The notes: generated by a model from the sequence alone, not told the origin. Positions 33,736-46,149 are shown, counted from the first letter of the stretch. The stretch is 64,000 nucleotides of DNA from Heterobilharzia americana (GCA_944470555.2 OX104129.1:83040820-83104819), one strand, 5' to 3'. Numbers and translations: made by a program.

Positions 33736-35954
33736 AATTAGTTTATACAAGAACAATGTATGGATTCTAAAATGGTCGAATCATAAACATAATCCTGTTG
33801 TCTGGATACACTCACGTGATGCTTGACAAAAAAATCTCACTGATAGTTTAACTATTCCCCCAAAACTGTTTAGTAACAGATGATAGTTAGTTTAATCAAA
33901 CTGTAATTATTGATGCCTACCCATGAATCTTTAACTGAAGCATGTGATGTAGAGGAGAAATGGAACAGTGTTCACTTTTACTAACGTTTCATCAATGTAA
34001 CTTTCTTTCCTTGTTATGATAATAATCAGAGTGAGGCAAGTCAATGTATTCCTCACAAACAGCATAACCGACGAACAATGAGATGCTGCAAAGTGACTTG
34101 CTTGAAGGTGTGTAGACTTTCCTAAATGCTAGTTCGAAGTTGTGACAAGTGGTTGAATTAAGTTGATTAGAGGGATAGGTAGGTATTCATTGAGGGAAAG
34201 CAATGTAGGTTGCAATATATCAAGATTTTTCATGAATAATAAAATGTTGGTCATTGGATTCCGAGTGAATGGATGCATTATAACGTGTTCACCTGGAGGT
34301 ATTGAGTTCCCTGAACTCGATCTTATACAAGATCATCAGTGTACACTAATGAGTTGTCACAAGAGGGGGAGAAATAACTGTCAATTCCACTCATACTCTC
34401 AGGTGTTCTCTTACCGATGTCAACGTTTACATGAAGTCTCCTTCTTTAGTTATGGAAACTGAATTTTTAACACACCTTTCTCATTCATACTCTCTCTCTG
34501 TGTGTACATCAACAAGTTGTATTCAGTTACATTTTATTCTATCCGTCATCAGATCATCTCAGTTGGCGAAATTGGGAATCCTAATCATCTTGAAGTCAGT
34601 TTAAATTGTAAATCATTAATGGGTTGCCTAACAAACTCATCATTATCAGGTTAGAGATTGTAAATAATATTTGAGGTGTTGCTGGCCAAACTGGTAATCA
34701 CATAGGAATTCTAATAGACATTTCCTGAAACTGAATGGAAATATTTCATTACTTTATTATCAGATAATCATGAGTTTGATTTGTAATTGATAAGTATGAA
34801 CTATGAGAACAGAAATATTTCCCAGTCTGAGTTAACAATTGTACTGGATATGTGTACTCATTCTATGAATAGATTTTGTGAGTAGAAGAGTGTTATTTAT
34901 GCAACAAATGATCAGTAGTGCATAGTTACTGCAACTCGACCAGTACAACCATTACACCAGTCCACCAGTATACATCAACACAGAATCACACTGGAAAATC
35001 TAATCAAGATGATCGCAATCTTGATTGAAGCCTTGAGAAATCAGTTGTGAAGCATAAACTTATATGAGTGTTTACTCTGAAATGAGAGATAAAATCTCAC
35101 AATCATGTGTGTGCTGTTGTTATTAGGATAACTAAAATGAAATTTATATGCACTTTGTTTGATATATAATGCTAAAGCAAGTCGTCAGGAGACTCATAGT
35201 TGACATTTCAAATCTATTTTATACCTGTTACCATCACATATTTTGTAGTTTTTAGAACTCAGAGGATGTAATCATCATGGTATGTAATTAAATTCCGGTT
35301 TTTTGATTTTTGCCTAATGATTTATAGGATCCATTTCTCATAATTTTGCACCTTATTTCACTCGAAGCACTTCAGTTTTTAAGGAAGGATGCTGTGTAAA
35401 CGTTACGAAATTCGTGACTGCTTATGCTTGATTTAAGCAATTCAAACATTGATCATCAATACCTTGATTCATTATAGGCAGACTCTTCTAATCGTATGCA
35501 AAATGTTTCCATTACTTGATGCTGGTATTATGGTTGTTAGGTGAGTGGTTTTACCGTTAATGGGACTGATTATTCCAATTCTACTTCGAAACACAGTACA
35601 GGAATCTACGACTGTCAGTGATTAATGACGTCAATCCCCTGAGAGTTAGAAAGTTAGGAACTTTATTTCGAGGAATTTTTCCGAATCCTCTCAATGCTGT
35701 ATAATGTTTTATAGCTCTTGTGATGATTACGAAACTCACTAGTAACTTCTATATTGCATCGTCTAGTGTTACAAGTACTTAAGAGTAAATCGCATTATGG
35801 CAACTACAGTGTCTGTTTACCGTATGGGTATTGTCTCGATAATTCTTTATGGAACAGCTGTCTAATCAGAAAAAGCTGCTGTTGGTGTCTTGTTTCATAT
35901 TCAGTTTCCATTTGTATGGTTGAATATCTGTGCAGAAGCTACACTGATCTTTGT
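33736..35954. other. Unassigned AT-rich DNA, 2.2 kb
   Basis: No gene, RNA or repeat family recognised. The short open frames here (for example 34163-34462) show no domain or motif. Confidence 0.5.
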
Positions 35955-36320
35955 GACTAGTAGAGGAATCCAGGACGCAGATTTCGTCCTATTCGGGGCT
36001 CTTCATCTTGATGTACCTGCACCTCAGTGAGTGATGTCGTCGCCGAAACTCAATATCGTTCACTTTAGACGCTATAGCGTTATCCGCCAAGCCACTAGCG
36101 CAGGATAGCCACCTCTTGAGCAGCCGGTATCAGTTGCTGTTGCTATGATACCCGTAATTTCCCAGTAAGGTGCACATACATATAGCTGACGAGTCACGAA
36201 CAAGAAGAAACGCTCATCCTGGATTCTTCTGCTAATCACCGAGATCAGTATAACATCATGAATAATCAGCAGTAACGAGACACCCGTATAGAAGCTCACC
36301 CGCCAATAAGGGGTCGAGTA
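35955..36320. mobile_element. Smalpha-type foldback pair, decayed
   Basis: The minus unit (35955-36120) has a hammerhead relic at 36012-35968 with ATGAAGA in place of CTGAAGA and GAAA intact. The plus unit (36160-36240) has CTGACGA (36186-36192) and GAAA, but helix II does not pair properly (GTCACGAACAAGAA). The tRNA-like boxes lie between them (GCGTTATCCGCCAAGCC on the plus strand near 36076). Neither ribozyme is complete. Confidence 0.65.
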
Positions 36321-37607
36321 ATTTGGGCTTGTGTGACAACGGGAAATTGCAAGTATCATCACAACAATATCTGTACGGAAATTTTTTAGTGTTTACTAGG
36401 ATCATTTGCCCTGGAACAGAAGTGGCAAACATTGTTTTGCGGTTAGCTACCTATGTTAATCATAGCGATGGGTACTTTCTAATTTGTAACTACATTTCGG
36501 AAACATTAACTTTCGGATAGCCAGAACAATGTACTTCATAACCATATCCTTCAAGGTTTTTGGTGATTCAGCAGCTAACATTTAAAAAGGGACGGATTTC
36601 AACGTTTTAAGAAGACAGTTCTTCACAGCTACCTCAACTAACTATCCGGCCGCTAATTTTTAACGCGGTGCGGTAGCGGTCACATGAGCAGCGCAACAAT
36701 TGGGCATTTTGTTGACACTAACCACGCATTCTCGATAGCTTACTATTTCAAAGTTAACTGCAGGGTGAAAAAGAAGCTGAGAAATGTCGTATACATGATA
36801 ACCTTCTGATATTTTCAGAGACTTGACTATTCATATCGATATATCGAAGCTTTGGATGCAAAAGAGACGTGTTCAACGTCTTCTCTTTTTATGATCTTAA
36901 TTTTCAGCAGTCCAAAACATTCGTTCTTTTCGTCTTGTCAGTCTGTTCACTTCTTAGGTATTATCTACTCCTATTTGTTCGTATACCTTTCAAGTAGTCA
37001 TTCATTCTTCAGGGTAACTATTCGTTGATGAAATCAATGGTAACCTTTCTCAACATTCAATCATTTTAGTATATTGCTCAACTCATTGTTATTCATTCAG
37101 TTTTTAGTTAACTAAAATCAATGTTCACTAATCCTAGGAACTTCACTTATCTTTTACTAATTACAGCTTATGCTGTTTTTTGTTATTTCCTCAACAACAA
37201 CAAAAGTAGAACAACATTTTAACCCAGGAAAACTACATTTAGTCGAGACTGTATAGGCTGGAAAATGAAACAGTCAAGATTAATTTATCGTTGAACTGTT
37301 CTCTGCCTTCTTATTTTTACCCTCTAACAGATAACTAATCATAACTTTATTTCATTTTTCGTTAAAAACTGGTTTAGTGCTGAAATAGACTATAATATCT
37401 AATGAATTCCAGAACAGAGTTTGAGATCATACCGTCTGATAGATAAAAAATGATATCCGACATTTTGAAACAACTTGAATCCAGACGTCCCTCACTTTTG
37501 TACTTAATATATAACTTCTGCACAAATGTTGCGTAAATCTGCCCACAGCCGAAAGCTACAACAAATAGCGAGAGTGAAGATCATGTCAAGGTTTCCAGCT
37601 AGACCCA
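36321..37607. other. No recognisable feature
   Basis: Unassigned. A short GC-richer stretch (36650-36690, CCGGCCGCTAATTTTTAACG region) stands out from the AT-rich surroundings but has no recognised motif. Confidence 0.45.
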
Positions 37608-38345
37608 TTTTATTATTATTATTATTAATTTTCCCTTGGGTTCCTAGTGGAACATAGGGATTCAGTTGCACGTGTCCATTCCACTCTACTCTACTCTCTG
37701 AAATCTTTTGAACCTGGCTCCACAACTGCCCACAAGCTTTCATTTATTCCTCAATCGATCTCCTCCATGTCACCTTCACCTCGGACGCCCAACTCGTCGT
37801 TTCCACTTTGGATTTCACTCAAAGGTCTGGCCTGGAGCGTGATGTCCCTAATTGACCTTCTCAGTGTATGCCCAATCCATCTCAAATTTCTCCTTCTGTA
37901 TATATGTTGAGCGATAGCTTTTTGGTTGGTCCTGTCAAAACCCAGAGTTCCTTGTTGCACATTCTTATTTTTCTGGCTATCTGATCTTCAGTATCGAGTG
38001 AGCGTAGGCAGCGGCAGCTGTTGATGAATGTTTGCAGTTTGTTGGAAATGCTTTTCGTAACGCGCCAACTCTCTGAACCATACAGAGGCACTGACTTGAC
38101 ACTAGTGTTCAAAATCCGTATCTTTTTCACACTTTATGCTGAGTACAGTAGATCTTCATACTGATTTCAGATTAGTGAAAGCCTGTCTTGCTTTTCCGAT
38201 CCTGGTTTTGAAATCCCCGTCTTCGCCACCACCTGTAGTTGAAATGACACTGCCTAGGTGGGTCGGTAGGTGAAAGAGATTACTTCCTTTAAGTTTCCCT
38301 CTCCCGCTGATGGTGATTGATGCTTGTTGCTGTTGGTTGGGTACA
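37608..38345 (-). mobile_element. RTE 3' part (RTE-5)
   Basis: Minus strand: QASITISGRGKLKGSNLF, then THLGSVISTTGGGEDGDF and RIGKARQAFTNLKSV (about 38320-38160), IRILNTSVKSVPLYGSESW-RVTKSI (about 38125-38050), NKLQTFIN, RRRNLRWIGHTLRR (about 37895-37855), and the 3' end with GGAACCCAAGGG then (AAT)n at 37615-37640. It is the best-kept RTE C-terminus in the window, but has frameshifts between blocks. 5'-truncated. Confidence 0.8.
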
Positions 38346-40074
38346 GCATAGTTAACTCTAAATTGTTTTCCTGCAAAAATTTTACTTCCGCTTATATGGA
38401 GTTGAGGTTTCAACAAGCAGCTAAAATCATACTAAAACTTGTCAAGCAGACGAATTGGCTCATGTTGCCACACTCCACAGTAGTGCACAAATATCAAGTG
38501 GATAGAAAAATATCGACATTAGAGTAGGTAAAGTTATGTTTGAGAATATTGTAGTTTAAGATAAACATAAGAGAAAATAGTGAAAGGTTTAGACGACGTC
38601 AAATAGTCAATATATTTATGCGATTGTAATTAATTTTCAATCATGTCACCAAAAGTCCTCAACACATGATTCCTGTCTTCTTGGACATTCCTAGACACCT
38701 CTCATAGCACGACATGTCGAAGTAGGCGGTGCCTTAGCATGAGAGATCTTAGCCGGTGAAGGTTTATAACCTCACCAATCGAATTGCATATCTTTCCTAG
38801 AGCCCTTTGTCTGACTTCAGTAGTGCTCACTGGAAGTGCTGAGAAGACACTTGTGATCGAAACCAAGTGATCGCTTTATGTTTTCTACTTTTAATGGCCA
38901 TATCTCACAGATGTACAGCTATCAATAGAAAATGAATCATGATAACTAAGCAGTTTATATAAGTTATGTTCACGTTTATACCTGAAGTTTATAGTCTGAT
39001 GTTTTGAAGAATTAAACATAAGACAATCTTCTGAAGAAGAGATAGGTATAGAAACTGTTATGTTACCAGCACATTTGATGGAATTGATACCAGCTGAAGA
39101 TGGTAGATCATGCAGAAAGAGTTAGAAAAGACACTGGGGAGGGATGTCTCTTTGAGGAACGTTAGTCATAGTAAACAATGGGGTAGGGTGCTTCCCTATG
39201 TGAATAGTATGTTGTTTCCTATCAGGGTAACTAGGAATGCAACCAACTGATTATCCATGACTCAGTATTTGTCTCGGTTAACTTGTCCAGTAAAATAGAT
39301 CTTGGAACAGAATCAAATGACGTAGTATAGTCTAAAAAGGCAAGTTTGATATACTAGGCATTTTTATCAAGAAGACAATCGAAAGTAAGTATTTAGGAAT
39401 AAATTTTTAGATATAGAGTACTCTTACAGATAGATTAGGTAACCTGAATTTCTCACTTAAGAATAAGAAGAATTTTTATAAGAAACATGATTATACTTCA
39501 TAACAGTTTTTTGTATTAGAATGTGAGTTGATTATGCTTTGCTTATTACAAGAGATTACAGGACAGAAGGATACAATTACTGTATACTTTATGTCTTCAG
39601 GCAGGAATTTAAAATACTAATAATAATTCTACTAAAACAGCTGGTGTCTGATGTCTATATGCCTGGTTTGATAACACGTTCTGAATTATAACCATTGTTA
39701 ACTATCTAAGATTGCCCTGGCTTTGTACGTTCATATTATTGATATTAGGTGATGACTGCATTGCAGCAGAATGCAAAACGCTGGACTTCAGGTTACCAAC
39801 ACAGTGTTATACTAATAGACCAGCCTCTAGAAGTTGCCTGTTTGAATCTTTATTTTCATAACACCTTCAGGCTTCATTCAGTATGTAGTATAAATTATTT
39901 CAGTAGTAATGTACAAGATAATGACCAATGTAGAGAAGATACTTCAGTTTGAAGTTAGAAAGATCTATGATCTGTGCTATTCGATAGTGTTTACTAAGGC
40001 AAACTTCTGTGAATATTATAATGAGGAAGAACAGTAGGATGGCATTTCTATCACTTTCTAATTAGTAAATTGTC
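38346..40074. other. Mostly unassigned; possible tRNA-like scrap near 39.8 kb
   Basis: GCCTGTTTGAATC (39837-39849) resembles a box B, with AACACCTTCAGGC just after, but there is no ribozyme core and box A is weak. The rest holds nothing recognisable. Confidence 0.35.
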
Positions 40075-41185
40075 AGGAGTATATTGATCAACTTTTGTCA
40101 ATTCTCTCTGATCACATTAAGTTTGCTAAACCTGAAGGTGAGTTCAACAAGATACATATGATTGAAACACAACTCACAAGTGTCCTGAGAAGCATGGGGG
40201 ATAAGTCAATAATTGGCTCCAATTTATACGAAGGTATCTGATTAGTTGGTTCCACAATTCCACGTCTATATGGACTACCGAACGTACATAAAGAGGGATT
40301 ACCTCTGCCTCCGATCTTGGATGTGGCTGGTTCCCCTTATCATCGAACTGCACAATGGTTAGCTAAAATTTTAGAACTTGTTAAAGGGTGAGTGTCGAGT
40401 TTTTTTATCCGTTATACTTTTCAGTTTGTTGAGGGTTTTAAGGATGTTAATGTTTTGGAAAAGATGATGTTTTCATTAGACGTTACTTCTTTGTTCACGT
40501 CTGCGCCACTCACCTAGACTGTCTGTTATATATGTGACTATATTGATGCACATAATTTAGACATAGAACTATCAACAAGCTGCTTGAAAAAGCTTTTGTT
40601 AAGGTGGACATTTAATGTCCAATTTATTTTCAATAATGAAATCTATAGACAGAAAGATGGAATCTCGATAGGGTCACCATTGGGTACATTACTAGTAGAC
40701 TTTTTCATGTCAAAACTACAGAATTCTTAACTTTGTCAAACTATTAATGGTTTTGACTTTTATACAGGATATATATGGACGACACGTCTGTTAACTGTGA
40801 CAAAGATGTTGATTTAAGTGGTATTCCTTGTCCATTCAATGAATGTCATCAGCCCCCAGGTTTACCATTGAGAAGGAATTAGAATCAACTATTCCTTTTC
40901 TTCATATACTTCTCACCCGATGTAAGAATAGACACCTGAAAAGATCTATCTACAGAAAAGCAACGTGGAACGGATAACTAACTAATTTTTAAAGTTGGGT
41001 GCCTGTCAACAGAAAAAGAAATCTTATTCACTCTCTCTGCTATCGAATAAGACGTATCTGTGGTGAAGAGCTGTCGTTTATAAAAAGTATACTTGTCGAA
41101 GATGGTTACCCTAGCCGTTTTATTAATGAAAATATGCTAGAAGGAAATACTAAGCCAGTCATCCACACAGTCTGAAAAAAAACTT
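40075..41185 (+). pseudogene. Penelope-like element PLE-3, RT remnant
   Basis: Frames in order: QLLSILSDHIKFAKPEG (about 40090), a YGLPNVHKEGLPLPPIL segment then SPYHRTAQWLAKIL (40270-40375), RT motif A MFSLDVTSLFT (40468-40500, catalytic Asp kept), GISIGSPLG (about 40660-40686), and YMDDTSV (about 40772), where the catalytic Asp pair survives. Then YRIRRICGEELSFIKSIL and DGYPSRFI (41040-41120). Stops and shifts separate the blocks and the endonuclease part is missing. Its type differs from PLE-1/2 and resembles the piece at 53.65 kb. Confidence 0.75.
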
Positions 41186-41188
41186 TGT

Positions 41189-41323
41189 AATTTATGTTTG
41201 AAGTGTAATGAATTTTTAATTATACCTACCAAATTGTCTTGTAATGGTTTAAGGATTTTTGTGAGATACTTTGAAAGGTTATATGTTGGGGAATTTGTAA
41301 ACTGCATAACTGGATGAATCGGA
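41189..41323 (-). repeat. Inverted copy of PLE-4's own RT segment
   Basis: About 135 bp matching, in inverted orientation, 41432-41571 of the adjoining PLE-4 (for example CAAATTGTCTTGTAATGG against CCATTACAAGACAATTT). The arms are separated by only about 108 bp. This is a 5'-end foldback of the element. Confidence 0.8.
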
Positions 41324-42839
41324 AATACAATCTGAAATCAAAATTAGAGAATGCCTTATGGTTTAATTCAGTCGCAAAAAGTTATGCTGCTTCACGCTTC
41401 TATGGCCTTCCTAAAATTCATAAACCAAATTTTCCGATTCGTCCAATTATCGATTTTGTGAATTCCCTAACATATAACCTTTCAAAGTACCTCACAAAAA
41501 TCCTTAAACCATTACAAGACAATTTAGTAAGTATCATTAAGAGTTCATTACACTTCAAACATAAATTATTACAAACAATGATTAAAGATGATGAAACAAT
41601 GGTTAGCTTTGAGGTTGTTTCTCTGTATACAAATATTCCGATTGATGAAAGCATACAAGTTGTTAGATTTTTATTAGAGTCAGATACTTCTTTATCACTT
41701 AGATGTAAAATTTCATCAGTGAAATCTGTGATGCACTGAGATTATATCTGATCTCAACCTATTTTACTTTTCGAGGGGACCTTTATCGTCAAACCAGTGG
41801 GGTAGCAATGGGTTCACCTGTTTCACTCATTGTGGCTAATCTATACATGCATATAGTAGAATCAGACCTACTTAACCAACATAATTTAAAACCAAGAATA
41901 TAGTGGAGGTATGTTGATGACACCTTCGTCATAACCAAAAAGCAAGGATTAGAAAGTCTTTTTGAATACCTAAACAACCGTTTCAATTCTGTAAAATTCA
42001 TATGTGAACTAGAAACAGAATTCAGAACGTTAGCTTTCCTAGACTGCAAGGTGATACAAAACAGTGATGGGATACTTGACATTGATGTCTATCGAAAAGA
42101 TACACATTCTAACAAGTACCTTGACTTCGATTCAGCTCATCCATTGGAAACTAAATTAAACGTTGCTAAAAATCTGTTGACGAGACAGCAAAGGATACCA
42201 AATGAAGTGGAATCTCAGCAAGCAGATAGGCGACTTGTTTGGGAAGTCTTAAGACAAAATAACTATCCAGACAAACTATTAAAAAGGATCGAAAAAAGTT
42301 TCTCGAATGAAAATATGAAAAAGTCAAGCCATAAAGATTGGATAAGTACTATAGTACTTCCTTATCGAACATCCACTTCAGAGGAAATAAGACGTATCCT
42401 TAAGAGTTACAACATCAGAGTATTCTTTAAGGTGACGAATACATTACACTCACACCTGCGTAAATTGAAAGATTCGATTCCTCATTTGGAACAACAAAAC
42501 TGTGTTGTTTATAAGGTAGACTGCAGTGAATGTGATGCCACATATATTGGAGAGACACCACGTCAAGTACTAACACGTCTAGCCGAACACGGTAGAAGTT
42601 CCAAAAAACCACCAAAAAATTCCTATGATCTAGAAAAACTTGAAACAAGCTCTGCTATCGCAACTCATGCCCTATATTCAGGTCATAAAATATCATTCGA
42701 ACAGACAAAAGTTCTGCAAAAGGGTTTTCTCTCTCACAAAGAGCGGACCATTGCAGAAGCTTTGCACATCTGCACATCTGGGTTAGACATCCCACTAATA
42801 TGGCAAACATTAATGACTCGCCTAGGCAGTTATAAATAA
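41314..42839 (+). pseudogene. Penelope-like element PLE-4: RT plus GIY-YIG endonuclease, best preserved
   Basis: First frame 41314-41739 (141 codons): FYGLPKIHKPNFPIRPIIDF (residues 29-48), then motif A MVSFEVVSLYTNIPI, where the catalytic Asp is Glu. A frameshift near 41735 leads to RLYLISTYFTF, YRQTSGVAMGSP (41800), one stop (41901), then WRYVDDTFVI, the catalytic Asp pair. The second frame, 42051-42839 (262 codons), is fully open: connector, IVLPYRTSTS (101-110), then a GIY-YIG domain (about 151-240) with VVYKVDC, a C-x2-C pair, YIGET (165-169), LTRLAEH, a THALYSGH pair, and ERTIAEA. PLEs use the RT and this endonuclease for target-primed insertion. It is young enough to be readable but not functional as it stands. 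Confidence 0.85.
42051..42839 (+). CDS. Open frame with GIY-YIG endonuclease domain of PLE-4
   Basis: 262 codons. The ATG is internal to the element's original polyprotein, so the start is only the first Met of the open frame; sequence homologous to the RT (TLAFLDCK) lies directly before it in the same frame. Domain order: RT C-terminal thumb, Lys/Arg-rich connector, GIY-YIG nuclease (about 151-240) with a conserved cysteine pair, YIGET, an Arg within TRLAEH, and a late Glu in AEA. No nuclear localisation signal is obvious beyond basic patches (KKSSHK, SSKKPPK). Whether it is expressed is unknown. Confidence 0.6.
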   Translation: MIQNSDGILDIDVYRKDTHSNKYLDFDSAHPLETKLNVAKNLLTRQQRIPNEVESQQADRRLVWEVLRQNNYPDKLLKRIEKSFSNENMKKSSHKDWISTIVLPYRTSTSEEIRRILKSYNIRVFFKVTNTLHSHLRKLKDSIPHLEQQNCVVYKVDCSECDATYIGETPRQVLTRLAEHGRSSKKPPKNSYDLEKLETSSAIATHALYSGHKISFEQTKVLQKGFLSHKERTIAEALHICTSGLDIPLIWQTLMTRLGSYK

Positions 42840-42840
42840 T

Positions 42841-44139
42841 ATCTGAAGATTGTCTAGTCCTACTACATACACCTTATTGATCTACTATTTTCATCAATTT
42901 TACACTACTCTCTGAGTCACATACATTCGATGAACCATAACATAATCCACTTTGTTACCACTCATACTACAAGTGTTATCAAAAGTATATTTATGGTTAT
43001 TATTATTATTTATTTAAGATATATTGTCTCATCTTCAAATATTCATCCTTCCAAATTAGTAATCTATTCTTTCTCACCCATGATGTCTCACAACCCCATT
43101 GTACTTTTTATAGATGAACTGAAAAATTTCCCCACCCTATTTTTGTTCCACCTTACTCGCACAACGAAAAAACCTCTCTGACGAAGTTGTTTACTCACTC
43201 ATCTGTATTACATCGATCTATGCTCCATATCATTATGTAATTGGATGATTGTAAAGGTCACCACTTTGTGTACCAAAACTTGAATATTAACCTGGAAACT
43301 TAGTGTCAGGTTCATACTCTTGAAAAGGATCTTCCTAACAAGATCGAAATATTGAGGAATAATACAAAATATCTGTTTATTTTGTTATTTGTTCTGATAT
43401 ATACTACGCCGGGATTACACAAATAAAAGTACATCCTATACAATGTATCACTATTACTGTTATTATAATTACCTTCATTTTGGTCAGTTTCCGGTGTTAC
43501 TTTAGTTAATTGTCTTATACTTTTATCGAAAACCTTGATTTCATCCTGACCAACTTGTCTAATATTATTACATAATATTTGATTGGTTTACCACTTTCAT
43601 CAATTTCGTTACCCATTTCTGAGTTATATACCATTCCATATACTACGTAATTTTCTTTGTTATCATTCGTACTACAATTATTGTCATAATCACCCCCTTT
43701 TAATCTATATGAACTTTATAAACGATTTGAAAGTCTTACGTAACCCCTTTCTGTTACCGTTCGACCTTTACATCATCAACTATCAACATTATAATTATCA
43801 TCACCATCATTATTATTGTTGCAAACGCCTATTATTTCAGTTAAATCTTTCTCATGGATTACAGTCTTTAAATATCATACATATACGAATGTACAGCTTG
43901 AGAATAAATTCGTTGAAAAGAGTCCTCTTCGCTGAATATCCTGTTTTTGATGTCACAATGGGCATAATGAACGTATAATCACAAATGGTTATGTCATCAT
44001 CATCTTCATATAGTTTTCAGTTTTCCTCACAGTATATAATTTTTCAAATATCATATATGCATACGAATGTACGCAGCTTGAAAATAAATTTGTTGACAAT
44101 GGGAATTATTAAGGTATTCTAATTGAATATGTTATTGCT
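42841..44139. other. No recognisable feature
   Basis: AT-rich, with several TAT/CAT-rich stretches. The open frames 42930-43181 and 43583-43978 are low-complexity and show no domain. It may include the PLE-4 3' UTR just after 42840. Confidence 0.45.
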
Positions 44140-44620
44140 TGTATTATACTATCGTTGATTGGACCGAATTGATAGGTCTCTATTGGCATACGGGATCCTG
44201 TGCGGATGCTTCGATATACGTGTGTTCTAGTTATAGTAAAGATTGACAGTGGTTAGCAGAGGAATTCAGGATGCCCATTTTGTCCTACTTGCTACTCGTC
44301 AGCTGGATTTACCTGTCCTCCAATAAGGGATGTTGTTCCCACCAGGATTCTGACTCCAGAGTGATCGCTTCAAACACCAAAGCGTTATCCACTATACCAC
44401 CGTCCAATCAACGACGGTATAATACAAGCAATAACACTAAACCTATACCCGTCGCACAAGAAGTGTCTATTGTGGCTCGGTGGTGTAGTGAATAACGCTC
44501 TAGCGTTTGAAGTGATCGCTCCCGAGTCCGAATCCCGGTGGGAAGAACATCTAGCTGATGAGTCCCAAATAGGACGAAATGCGCATCCTGGATTCCACTG
44601 CTAGCCACTATCCATCTTTA
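44140..44620. mobile_element. Smalpha-type foldback pair
   Basis: An inverted-arm segment (44140-44215, GGACCGAATTGATAGGTCTC) is followed by a minus-strand unit (44240-44403) and then a plus-strand unit (44404-44608). In the minus unit the hammerhead (44308-44264) keeps CTGACGA but has AAAA for GAAA and a broken helix II. In the plus unit, box A TGGCTCGGTGGTGTAGTG (44473-44490) and box B GTCCGAATCCC (44526-44536) are good. A deletion of about 22 bp brings the box B side close to the ribozyme. Confidence 0.8.
44549..44593 (+). ncRNA. Hammerhead ribozyme, Smalpha type, complete
   Basis: ATCTAG (helix I), CTGATGA (44555-44561), helix II GTCC/GGAC closed by CAAATA, GAAA (44576-44579), TGCGCA palindrome, TC (44586-44587), CTGGAT. 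Helix I pairs fully with one G-U. It is the best family A ribozyme in the window. Confidence 0.85.
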
Positions 44621-45259
44621 CTATTCTAATTAATTCCAATAAAAATACATGTCAGGTATGAAGGATACACCAACTTGTGTATTAGGCCTAAAATATATCA
44701 GATAATCTTCAGAAAGCTACTGTAATTTTTTTGAGGTAGTACTGTCTCAAGAATACGTTTCATTAGTGAAGTTTCAATGACTTCTGTAAAGAAGACTGTC
44801 ATGTAGACAACAGCTGAATAGACCACAACAATCGACAGTAACTATCATTTTTTGAAAGACCGATATAACTAGTCATTCTCAAAGGTGGTTTATCCAAGAG
44901 TATGCTGCATAAGTTTAGGAAACCTCTTGTTTTATTGTATTATTCCAGAATAATAACTTTCAGTGTCATGATAACAAACAATGTAGTCAAAAATTCAGTT
45001 GCTTAGTATCTTCATTGCTTTAAACAAAATTTAATCAGAAATATTGAAGATAAACATCACTATGGTAACCTATAGTTTGGATGGATACAAAGTGACTTGA
45101 TATACAGAAATCATGGTGGCTGATAATTATCAACAAAATTTTATGCATATTGTCTGGTAATCTTAGGCCTATGGTGGTTGATACTACTTATATGTGTACC
45201 AGCATATTCATAATGTTTGTTGTGAGATGAGATATTTTCGAGAATTTTTATCCTATTTA
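44621..45259. other. No recognisable feature
   Basis: Unassigned AT-rich sequence. Confidence 0.5.
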
Positions 45260-45409
45260 AAGGTTTGTGGGGACTCACTCATCAATTGATATTCATTATG
45301 GACTGACATCAATTAGATGACTACTGGAAAACTGGATGGCGGGATGTGTGGTTGCTAGACAACTGTTACGTCCTAGAACTACACTATTGGATGTAATGTG
45401 TTCTCTGAG
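45260..45409 (+). mobile_element. Family C element C9, left part, split by a PLE
   Basis: The outer end GGTTTGTGGGGACTC and the inverted-repeat end TATTCATTATGGACTGACATC (45287-45307) are present. The rest of the family C body resumes at about 46150, after PLE-5. Confidence 0.55.
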
Positions 45410-46075
45410 CTAGGTTGTTTAGTCGTGAAGCTTTCATTGTCGTTCTAGACAGCAACATCATCAGCACTAACTTCAGTATGAGATGAGCTGTCAATATCTC
45501 TTCGTTAATGATTTAGCAGCTTCCCTCGGCAAAGTGGTCGCTGTCTTTGCCTTCGTCAACATGAACACCAGTTGGCTATTAAACTTCACGACATCCCATC
45601 ACTCATCTTAATGCACGTGGACAACAACTACGAACAGGTGGTCAATTTTGACATTGTAGAAATCTTGGATGGAGAGAGGAAAGACAAAGAATATGAGAGA
45701 ATTCCAAGAAGCTTGGCATTCACGTCAGTCAGTCAGCAATCAATAGATATTTAAACACGGACCCAATCTATCAACCAATGAGAAAAATGATAAACGATAA
45801 AAAGGTCAGAGATGAAACAGAGGAACAGTCAATGACACAAATATCAGAGAAAACCAATCCCAAACCAGTTCGTCATTTTGGTAGGTCACTTTATACTGAA
45901 GTTAGTGCTGATGATGTTGCTGTCTAGTAAGACGATGAAAGCCCAACGACTGAACAACCTAGCTCAGAGAACACAATACAACAGAGACCATTCACCTGAG
46001 CTACAAATATTCTCCACAACAGAACAAGACTCCTCAGCGGTTCTCACTCATGACCCCTCCAGTAATGGAACCCAG
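45410..46075 (+). pseudogene. Short Penelope-like element PLE-5 bounded by inverted terminal segments
   Basis: Coding remnant 45470-45805: LRQHEHQLAIK, NFDIVEIL, then after a shift EFQEAWHS and finally TDPIYQPMRKM, the tail of a GIY-YIG domain. Non-coding terminal segments in opposite orientation flank it: 45412-45482 (minus) and 45894-45967 (plus), each with CTGAAGTTAGTGCTGATGA, GAAAGC and an ACAACCTAGCT end. A minus-strand family C scrap (45985-46080, CTGAGGA kept) follows. Most of the RT is absent. Confidence 0.7.
45894..45967 (+). ncRNA. Hammerhead-like core in PLE-5 terminal segment
   Basis: CTGATGA (about 45906-45912), then a possible helix II GTTG/CGAT, then GAAA (about 45935). In the inverted copy at 45482-45412 the same positions read GTTG/CAAT, which still pairs. 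One extra T separates the core from helix II, and the expected UH cleavage triplet is not evident. A PLE hammerhead is plausible from known PLE biology but not shown here. Confidence 0.3.
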
Positions 46076-46149
46076 TAATTGGTAAATCAGAAATCAACGA
46101 ATAAGTTATCACAAGCATTCAAACTCAGTTCCTGTTAACTGCTCATTGG

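Noticed and set aside
43583..43978. 131-codon frame rich in His and Tyr
   Set aside because: Low-complexity AT-rich sequence with no start context, homology or repeat support.
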